Source of the DNA: Rhizomys pruinosus
Lineage: Eukaryota > Chordata > Mammalia > Rodentia > Spalacidae
Reading direction: 5' to 3'
Assembly: GCA_009823505.1 (NCBI GenBank)
Contig: VZQC01013859.1
Span: 2,334,586 to 2,398,585, forward strand
DNA: 64,000 bases
Below the pieces are notes generated by a model. The model saw nothing but the letters and a program-made list of their open reading frames with translations. It was not told where the DNA came from and ran no database searches. Numbering within the stretch: position 1 is the stretch's first letter; every line of letters begins with the position of its first letter. Of this stretch, positions 48,701 to 59,600 are shown in pieces. A program made the translations under genes and the position numbers.

Positions 48701-51700
48701 GGTAAAGGCACCTGCCCCCAAGTTTGATGAACCCGAATTCAATCCCTGGAACAGCATAGTGGAGAATGCAGACTCCCACAAGTTATCCTCTGAACTTCAT
48801 ATGCTTTTATTTTTTTCTTTCTCTCTAAATATGTACCTTAAAAATTTTAAAGGCAGAGGTTCTCATCTCTCTTGAATGGTAAATCACATTTTAACTTTTA
48901 CTACTTTGAAGATAATCTCTCGTATATTAGGTAGTTTACAATTTGTTTTAATCTTCAAAGCATCACTCTTTATTTACCCTCCTATCAGTATCTAAAGTCT
49001 TTACTGAATGTTTAGCTGGTAGTTTACAATCTTTAATTCTGTAAATATCTCATGTGCCTGTTTTTCTGGGTAATATCAGGTAGGAATCAAGAAGAGACAC
49101 TTTTTTTTGTTTAAATTATAGGCATCACTTCTTTATTTCTTAAGGTTCTCCTCCAGAGTCTCTCTTCCCTCCCCAGTACCTTCTTGGTGGCTCAGGGTGA
49201 TCTCCCCCTCCTCTAGGAAACCTCCCTTGAATAGCCGCAGGGGCTCCCTCCCATGAACTTGTCGGAAGCTGCTGGCCCGAGCAGCCACTTTGGCATTCAC
49301 CTGCTACTTAATGCTTGCATGCACCTCACATCCCCAGTAAGATAATCATCCTAAGTGCAGCTTATCCTATATCTATGTCCTCTCCAGCCCAGAACAGAGC
49401 TGAGCAAATAACAGGGTTGTGAAAATTCTTCTTTAATGGAAAAGAAGGAGTTTGGCGCTTCACCCCCAAAAGAAATCAGGAGTTCTGGCTGACATCTGAG
49501 AGCCAAGCTTTGTGCATGATCACCATGCCCATAGCACACCTCGCCTTCCTTCACCTCTCAGACAGGGAGCAGAGCTCGGGATAAGCCAAACTGATGGTCA
49601 GGGGCACGCACAACCTCCCCCCAATCAGCCTTCACTTCCTTTCCCCTTAGCTCCCACACCTTCATTTTCTGACTTCCATATTGCTTATTTTATTCGTTTC
49701 TTTTCTTCCTCATCTCATTTTGATTCTATCTTCCCTCTTCAAGGTTCTGAGCTGTTGCTAAGGCTGTCATAGAAGTCTCAAGAAGAGACACTTTTCTAAG
49801 CCAGCAATGGTGGTGCATGGCTTTAATCCCAGTACTTGGGAGGAAGAGGCAGGAGATGTCTGTGAGATCAAGGCCAGCCTGGTCTACATAGTGAGTTCCA
49901 GGTCAGCTGGGGCTACACTTGCTCTCCAGATGTTTTNTAATTCTTTTATGTATTCTGTTTTCTTAGCTAATATTTTCTCCATCCAGCTTTTATGTTTATT
50001 TTCTTGGAGTTTATGTCTGAACACAAGTTGTAATCATTTTAAAAAAATCCTTTTGGAAGTTCTTCCAGGTTGCTTGCCATTAGGGGCCATCACTATGGGA
50101 TGAGACGTGTCTTGGTCTTCTGTGCTGCTTTTGTTTCTGTACTGGAGAATACTACCTATCTGGAGTAGTTTGTTGGATTAAATCTTCCTTTTCCTTTTCT
50201 TTTTTTCTTTTTTAATTTGGTTTGGCCTTCTTCTTTCAGTTGAGACATTTACAGTGTTCAGGAAAGGGTTGAGATGGGGTTTGTAATTTCTTCTGTAGGA
50301 CTGGAACAGTAAGTTCATGAGCAGCATAGACAGGCCTTTAGGGCAAGGGGAGGCCCCACAACCCCTTGTGGGCTGAGTTTCTGAAGCAACATTCCTGGGA
50401 AGCTGCAGCAGGCCCTTTGTAAGAAAGCCATAGTGGGGTAGGCTGGAGACATGGCCAGCCGTTTAAAGCCACCAACTGACTCTTCAGAGGACCTGGTTCT
50501 AGGTCCCAGCACCCACATGGTGGCTAAGAACCATCTTAAGCCAGGCACTGGTTGGTGACAGCCTTTTGATCCTAGCACTCTGGAGGCAGAAGCCAGGTTG
50601 GATCTTTAAGTTCAAGACCAGCCTGGCCTACAGATTGAGTTCCAGCCAGCTGGGGCTATAGGGAGATCCGGTCTCAAAAAACAAACAAACAACCAATAAC
50701 GACAACAACAAAGAAGCCATAGTGGCCCATCTGTGTGGAGCAGGGTTCCTGGGTGGTGGTGTGGGCCTCTGATACCTAGTTTTTATTCTATCATCACACT
50801 TAAATTGAAAGTTCTGCTGGATATACACGCTGTTTTCTCAAGTAGCCTGTGTGCTGCATGCATGGGCGTGGTACAATTTCCCCCTCCCCCCATCCCACCA
50901 CAGTAAAAAAAAAAATTTTTTTTTAATATATTTTTCAAGTCTTTCTTATTGGGCCTATCAAGATAACCAGAGAGAGCTTTTCAAAATCTTTCTCTAGATG
51001 GTAAAAGCAGTCTATTTGAAGTTTTCAGTGGTATGGATGTTTTGGGGTCCTTTGTCCATCATAACTTCCTTAATTACCCCACCTCATTTCCAATATGGAT
51101 GCCCTACACTTATTTGTTCTAAGGTTTCTCAGTGTAGGAACTCTGTTTTACCCTTTGCATAAAAGAAAACTTAATCTTCTGCTCAGGAACAGGAGAGGTA
51201 ATCATCTAACTTAATCTTCACAGAAATAACAGAAAAACATCTGGAGAGCACTAAAAATCACATCGAGCATAGGCGGTGTAGATTGTTAAGAGTAAATGTA
51301 CTCAGTCATCACCTGTGGTTGCAGGGTCCACTAAGCTAAGGTTGGTCATTCTCTGGGTTTCTCATGAGGTTACAGTCAGATAGGAGCTCAGACTTGAGTC
51401 ATCTTCAGGTCCATTTCTGAAACTGATGATGGGATGATGATGGAAGATTTACACAGCTGTGGATTAAAACCGCTGGGACTCGAAAGCAGTTGTTCTACAG
51501 CTCCACCCTGGCATTCTTCCCCTTTGTGCCCTTGCCGCCCCCTTCTCCCCTCTCCCTCTTTTCTTCCCTCTGTCCCTCCCTTCAACGATCTTTCACCTCC
51601 CTCCTTCCCTCCCCTTCCTCATCTACACACTTGCGTGTGATCCTCTTTACTGTGATGACTACAGTGTTCCTAGCCTTTTCCCACTGAGTAAAGTCTTCTA

Positions 51701-51908
51701 GGGTGTCTTGAGTAGACCAGACTTAACATTGTAGTTTTTTACCCTAAAAGTCAGGATTGGCTGCTGGGTGGGGTGGTGCTCACCTTTAATCCCAGCACGC
51801 GGGAGGAAGAGGCAGGAAGATTTCTGTGAGTTCAAGCCAGCCTGGTCTATCTACAAATCGTGTTCCAGGCCAGCTGGGGCAACAGGGAACCCCTGTCTCA
51901 AAAACACC

Positions 51909-51939
<31 letters not shown>

Positions 51940-53554
51940 CTAGATTTGCTCAGGTTATCATTTCCAAGATTCTATTCATCTTAACCTTCAACTCACTGAG
52001 ACCTAGGGCAGGGGTGTGGGATTAGTGGGAGAGTGCTTGTCCATTCCTGAGGTCCTATATTTGATCCTAACACCCCACACCATATACAGAACAATTTTGA
52101 GAGGGCAGGAACGATAGATTTTTCTCGTCTTGTGTGGGAAGCTGATTTTTTTAAATGATTTTTTAAAATAAAGCAATTTCTGTTTGTGTCACAGCCTTTA
52201 TTCCTAGGCTTGGGGAGGCAGAGGAAGGCAGATATCTATGAGTTCAAGGCCAGCCTAGTCTACAGATGAGTTCCAGGCAGCTGGGGCTACAGGGAGACCC
52301 GTCTCAAAAAAGACAAGGAAAGAAAAAACAAAAAGACAAACCCCTAAACGAAACCAAACAACAACAAAAAAAAAAAAAACAAAACAAACAAAAACAGTTG
52401 TTTTCTTACTTTAGCTCTTTCCCCTTGGTACTCTCCCGCGCTCCCATTTAGAGAGACGCCACAGTGAGATCCTGAGCTTTACTGCCAGGAACTTTCTTGC
52501 TATTTTTCTGTTAGTCTGATCTAGACCTTGAAACTGAAAGTAGAAAAGTGTTTATCATCTTGTGGGGCTTTCCAGAAATAGCAAACTAGACTATCTTTAC
52601 ACAGAAATTGTACAGTCGTCACGCCTTGTTCCACGGCGGAGTTATCTTACATTTTCCCATGCCATCACTGCTCTCATGTATTTAATACCCAGTGTGATTA
52701 GGTGTCTGGAAATGCCATGCCATTTCTATCACAGGTGCCGCTGGCTGGTCTTAAGGATCTCTGAGATTCAGAATCAAGTGCTGGAAGAAGGTTCAAAATT
52801 CTGAATTTTGTAAAGGACAACCAGTGCTACCTTTATTGAGAGGAAACTTAGCTTTGAAAAAAGAAACCTATGCAGACCCTGGTGAGTTTAACAGTATTTG
52901 TGATGATAACAAAAGTCAATTTCTTTGCCTCTTCCAAGCTGAGTATACCATTTTCCATGTTCCTCCTTTTTAAATAATGTATTAATTTTCTTATTGTACA
53001 TAAAATTCTGTTTCTATTTTTTATATTATAAACTCCATATGACAGCAATTTTTGTTTATGTTTTATTCATGATGAATCCCTAATATGCCCAAACTTGTGC
53101 TTGACACATGTTGGGCACTCAGTATCTGTTGCCTAGGATTTTAAGGAGGAAAATCTTAAGTGCAGCCATTCATTTTCAAAACCATTTCATTGCCAAGTTC
53201 CAGAGCTGTAGTGACTTTCTCAAAGTCTCAAAATTACTTTACTGCTAGAGTCTGGGAGTCTCTCTCTCCCGTCTCCTCATCTACTCTCCTCTCATCCTCT
53301 CCATAGATGCAATCATTTTATAGATATATATATATATAAATATATATATATAGTATATCATCTAACTTTATAGAAAATAGAATTAAATATCAAATAGCAT
53401 TATCTTCCTTGAAATTTATTTGAAAGCACAAAGTAAACTACACCAACACTCATAAATAGTTGAATAAACTCAAAATCATTTGTTATTTTCTTCCAAATTT
53501 CTGAAGAAAACATAAGTAACAAAAATATATTTATAAAATATATGGTTTGCAACC

Positions 53555-53627
<73 letters not shown>

Positions 53628-56600
53628 CCAGACTCTAGCAGTAAGTAATTTTGAGACTTTGAGAAAGTCACTACAGCTCTGGAACTTGGCAATGAAATGG
53701 TTTGAAAATGAATGGGCTGCACTTAAGATTTTCCTCCTTAAAATCCTAGGCAACAGATACTGAGTGCCCACCATGTGTCAAGCACAAGTTTGGGCATATT
53801 AGGGATTCATCATGAATAAAACATAAACAAAAATTGCTGTCATATGGAGTTTATAATATAAAAAATAGAAACAGAATTTTATGTACAATAAGAAAATTAT
53901 ACATTATTAAAATGAGTGACATGGAAAATGGTATACTTCAGCTTGGAAGAGGCAAAGAAATGACTTTTGTTATCATCACAAATACTGTTAAACTCACCAG
54001 GGTCTGCATAGGTTTCTTCTTTTCAAAGCTAAGTTTCCTCTCAATAAAGGTAGCACTGTTGTCCTTTACAAAATTCAGATTTTGAACCTCTTCCAGCACT
54101 TGATTCTGAATCTCAGAGATCCTTAAGACCAGCAGCGGCACCTGTGATAGAAATGGCATGGCATTTCCAGACACCTAATCACACTGGGTATTAAATACAT
54201 GAGAGCAGTGATGGCATGGGAAAATGTAAGATAACTCCGCCGTGGAACAAGGCGTGACGACTGTACAATTTCTGTGTAAAGATAGTCTAGTTTGCTATTT
54301 CTGGAAGCCCCACAAGATGATAAGACTACTTTTCTACTTTAAGTTTCAAGTCTAGATAGACTAACAGAAAAATAGCAAGAAAGTCCTGGCAGTAAAGCTC
54401 AGGATCTCACTGTGGCGTCTCTCTAAATGGGAGCGCGGGAGAGTACCAAGGGGAAAGAGCTAAAGTAAGAAACAATGTTTTTTGTTTGTTTTGTTTTGTT
54501 TTTTTGTTGTTGTTTTGGTTTCGTTTGGGGTTTTTGTTTTTTCTTTCCTTGGTCTTTTTGAGACAGGGTCTCCCTGTAGCCCCAGCTGGCCTGGAACTCA
54601 TTCTGTAGACTAGGCTGGCCTGGAACTCATAGATATCTGCCTTCCTCTGCCTCCCAAGCGCTAGGATTAAAGGTGTGAAACACTGTTAAGAGTCTGCTAT
54701 TTCTAAAACAAATCCACTTTAAAAAATCAGATTCCCACCAAGAGAGAAAAATCTATGTTCCTGCCTCTCAAAATTGTTCTGTATATGGTGTTGGGGTGTT
54801 AGGATCAAATATAGGACCTCAGGCATGACAAGCACTCTACCACTAATCCACACCCCTGCCCTAGGTCTCAGTGAGTTGAAGGTTAAGATGAATAGAATCT
54901 TGGAAATGATAACCTGAGCAATCTGACTTTTTTTTTTTTTTTTTTTTGGTGTTTTTGAGACAGGGGTCTCCCTGTTGCCCCAGCTGGCCTGGAACTCTAT
55001 TTGTAGATAGACCAGGCTGGCTTTGAACTCACAGAAATCTTCCTGCCTGTGCCTCCCGAGTGCTGGGATTAAAGGTGAGCACCACCACACCCAGCAGCAA
55101 TCTGACTTTTAGGGTAAAAAACTACAACTTAAGCTGGTTCTACTCAAGACACCCTAGAAGACTTTACTCAGTGGGAAAAGGCTAGGAACACTGTAGTCAT
55201 CACATAAAGAGATCACACTGAAAGGTAAGAGGAGGGGAAGGGAAGGAGGGAGGGAAAGATGAAGGGAGGGACAGAGGGAGAAAGAGGGAGAGGGGAGAAG
55301 GGGAGGCAAGGGACAAAGGGAAGAATGCCAGGGTGGAGCTGTAACAACTGCTTTCGAGTCCCAGCGGTTTTAATCCACAGCTGTGTAAATCTTCCATCAT
55401 CATCCCATCATCAGTTTCAGAAATGGACCTGAAGATGACTCAAGTCTGAGCTCCTATCTGACTGTAACCTCATGAGAAACCCAGAGAATGACCAACCTTA
55501 GCTTAGTGGACCCTGCAACCACAGGAGACGAGAATACTTAACAACTACACCGCCATGCTCGATGTGATTTAGCTGCTCTCCAGATGTTTTCTCTATTTCT
55601 GTGAAGTTAAGTTAGATGATTACCTCTCCTGTTCCTGAGCAGAAGATTAAGTTTTCTTTTATGCAAAGGGTAAAACAGAGTTCCTACACTGAGAAACCTT
55701 AGAGACAAATAAGTGTAGGGCATCCATATTGGAAATGAGGTAATTAAGGAATTAGATGACAAAGGACCCCAAAACATCCATACCACTGAAAACTCAAATA
55801 GACTGTTTTACCATCTAGAGAAAGATTTGAAAAGCTCTCTCTGGTTATCTTGATAGGCCCAATAAGAAAGACTTAAAAATACTATTAAAAAAAAATTTTT
55901 TTTTTACTGGGGTGGGAGGGGGGAATCTGTACCACAGCATGCATGCAGCACAGAGCTACTTGAGAAAACAGCGTGTATATCCAGCAGAACTTTCAATTAA
56001 GTGTGATGATAGAATAAAAACTAGGTATCAGAGGCCCACACCACCACCCAGGAACCCTGCTCCACACAGATGGGCCACTATGGCTTCTTTGTTGTTGTCG
56101 TTATTGTTGTTTGTTTGTTTTTGAGACAGGATCTCCCTATAGCCCCAGCTGGCCTGGAACTCAATCTGTAGACCAGGCTGGTCTTGAACTTAAGAGATCC
56201 ACCTGCTTCTGCCTCCAGAGTGCTAGGATCAAAGGCGTGCACCACCATGCCTGGCTTAAAGATGGTTCTTAGCCACCATGTGGGTGCTGGGACTAGAACC
56301 CAGGTCCTCTGTAAGAGTAGTTGGTGCTCTTAACGGCTGAGCCATGTCTCCAGCCCCCACTATGGCTTCTTACAACAGGCCTGCTGCAGCTCCCAGGAGT
56401 TTTGCTTCAGAAACTCAGCCCACAAGGGGTTGTGGGGCCTCCCCTTGCCCTAAAGGCCTGTCTATGCTGCTCATGAACTTACTGTTCCAGTCCTACAGAA
56501 GAAAAACCCATCTCAACCCTTTCCTGAACACTGTAAATGTCTCAACTGAAAGAAGAAAGGCAACCAAATAAAAAAGAAAAAAAGAAAAGGAAGGAAGATT

Positions 56601-59600
56601 TAACCAACAAACTACTCCAGATAGGTAAGTATTCTCCAGTACAGAAACAAAAGCAGCACAGAAGACCAAGACACGTCTCATCCCATAGTGATGGCCCCTA
56701 ATGCAAGCAACCTGGAAGAACTTCCAAAGGATTTTAAAAAGTGATTACAACTGTGTTCAGACATAAACTCCAAGAAAATAAAAACAAAGCTGGATGAAGA
56801 AAATATTAGCTAAGAAAACAGAATACATAAAAGAATTACTGAAGAAGGGCTGGAGAGATGGCCTAGCGGTTGAGAGCGCCGACCGCTCTTGCAGAGGACC
56901 TGGGTTCGATCCCCAGCACCCACATGGCGGCCGAGAACCATCTGAAACTCCAATTCCAGGAGAACTCCAGTTCCAGGGGAATCCGACACCCTCTTCTGGC
57001 CTCCGCGGCGTTGCACGACACGGGTGCACAGACTTGCATGCGGACGGTGCATTCATACACATACAGAAATAAATAAAAAAAATTAAAGATAAAATAAAAA
57101 AAATTAAATTACTGAAGAAAAACCCAATTTAAATGATGCTGGAACTATTAAAAAATAAAACCTCAATAAGCAAAATAATAACCTCAGTGGAGAGCCTCAC
57201 CAATAGAATGGATCATGGAGAGACCAGAGAATTAGGGCTGGAAAACAAGGCAGAGGAATTGAATGATAAATTGTTTTAAAATGCATGAATGGAAATCAGG
57301 TATGATTACGCATACCTTTAATCTCAGCACTCAGGTACAGAGGCAAGCAGATCTCTGTGAGTTCAAGGTTAGCCTGGTCTCCATAGCGAGTTCCAAGCTG
57401 GCCATGTCTACATAATAAGACCCTGTCTCAAATGTGGGGTGAGGGTGGGGGGTAAGAGGGTGGTGGTGTATAGAACACGGGAAAGCTCTGAGGCGACCAT
57501 GAGAAGGACAGGAGATGAATACAATATCAAAGGCACGGAAAACATTTTAATCATAGAAGGAAAATTTCCAAACCTAGAGAAAGAGATGCCCATTCAAGTA
57601 CAAGAGGCCTTACAGAATAAATAGGATCAGAAGAAGAAGAAGACAAACCTCCTCATGATATATAATAGTTAAAACACTTAAAACACAGAATAAAGAAAGG
57701 GTATTGAAAGCAGCAAGACAAAAAGTCAAGTTGTTTGTAAAGGAAAGTCCATCAGAATAACACTTGATTATTTGATTGAAACTTTTAAACCAAAAGTGCC
57801 AGTATTAAGGACACAACAAAAAAGAAAATTATAGACTGATCTCCCTGATGAACATAGATGCAAAAATTCCCAACAAAATACTGGTATAACAAATCCAACA
57901 TCATAACAAAAAGATCATTTATCATGACTAGGTGTGCTTTATTCCAAAGATGCAGGGATGGTTCAACGTATATACATCAATGAATGTTAACCATCTCCAT
58001 AGACTCAAAGAAATTACATGATCAACTCATTAGATAAGTAAAATATTCCTTTATAAGTAAAGTCCTAGAAGTATACCTCAAAAAAATAAAAGCTATATTT
58101 GACAAGGCTATAGCCAACATCATAGCAAATGGAGAACAATTTAGTGTTTCCAGCTAAGATTAGGGGACAAGACAAGGGTGTCCATTTTCTCCACTCTGAA
58201 ATCTTACCTAAAGCAATAAGACAACAGAAGGAAATAAAAGGGATACAGATTGGAAAAGAAGCTAAAGTGTCCCTCTGCAAATAATATGATTTTATTCATA
58301 AGAGACTAAAGACTATCTTCAAAAATCTTAGAGTTTATAAGTACTTTCAGCAAAGTGGCAGGATACAAAATTAAGCCACAAAAATCAGTAGCCTTATTAT
58401 ATACCAATGACAAAGATACTGAAAAGGAAATCAGTGAAACAATCCCATTCGTAATAGCCACCAAAACCCAAAACAAAACAAAAAATCCTGGGACTAAACC
58501 TAAACAAAGAAACAAATTCTACAACAAAAACCTTAAGATAGAAACCTTAAGAAAGAAATCAAGGAAGATATCAGAAGACAGAATGATCTCCCATGCTCAT
58601 TCATGTATTGGCAGAATTAATATTGTGAAAATGGCCATCTTACCAAAAGCAATCCACAGACTCAATGATATCCCAATCAAAACACCAAGACCTTTCTTCA
58701 CAGTCATACAGAAAATAGTCTCGGGGCTGGAGAGATGGCCTCCGAGGCATTGCACGACACGGGTACACAAACCTACATGTAGACAGTACTTCATACACAT
58801 TAAAAAAAAAAAAAACTTTCAACAGTAGTTAAACAAATGAAGAAAAAAAAAAGAAACAATCTCAAAATATATATGAAGGCACACACACACAAAAAAAAGA
58901 ATAGCTAAAGTGTTCCTTAACAAAAAAGAATACTGCAGGAGGACTCATGATGCCTTGTATCAAATTATACTACAAAGACATAGTAATATGGGGAGCTGGA
59001 GAGATGGCTCAGCAGTTAAGAGCACTGGCTGCTCCTGCAAAGGACCCAGGTTTGATTCCCAGCCAAGATATGGCAGTTAACAACCATCTATAACTCCAGT
59101 TCCAAGAGATCTGATGCCTTCTGACCTCTGTCAACACTGCATGACACAAGTACACTTATACACATGCACATTAGAAAACAAAAGTACAGAACTGGCACAA
59201 AAGCAGTTATCAATGGAATAGAATATTGGTTCAGATATAATTCCATGTAATGTTACAGCTGTCTTTTTGACAAAAACATCAGAATTGTACCTTGGGGAAA
59301 AGACAGAATTTTCAATAAGTGGATTTTGATATGCAGAGGAAAAAGTAGGGAGTGTATTTTAAATTATAGGTACAAGTAAGGACTTTCTATGTAGGACTCA
59401 ATAGTTCAAGAAATAATATAGCAACTGATAACTGGGATCTCATGAAACTAAAAGCTTCTGTATAGAAAAGGGAATGGCCAATGAAGTGAAGAACCAGCCC
59501 ACAGAAGGAGAGAAAATCTTTGCCACCTACATATCTGACAAAGGATTACTGTCTGCAACACACAATGAACCAAAAAAATTAAATACTAAGAAAACACAAT

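Larger units (their letters stand above)
49938..53275 (+). repeat. Left arm of large inverted duplication
   Basis: Read left to right it matches the reverse complement of ~53605-56838 along its whole length, including the same L1 start, B2/B1 fragment, two further B1s, an ID-like SINE, a poly-pyrimidine patch and an ARHGEF38 exon. Mirror pairs checked: 49938/56838, ~51000/~55810, 52735/54141, ~53250/~53635. It differs by many extra single bases and some substitutions. See findings for the artefact interpretation. Confidence 0.92.
53605..56838 (-). repeat. Right arm of large inverted duplication
   Basis: Mirror image of the left arm. This copy has the more canonical SINE sequences, the open ARHGEF38 exon and continuity with the L1 to its right, so I take it as the genuine sequence. 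Confidence 0.92.

Noticed and set aside
49938..56838. Inverted duplication as a novel functional palindrome
   Set aside because: The noisy left arm, adjacent N and chimeric tag make an assembly artefact more likely; kept as a finding, not as a biological system.
58355..58828. 157-codon plus-strand frame
   Set aside because: Decayed L1 ORF2 fragment read into a deleted SINE.
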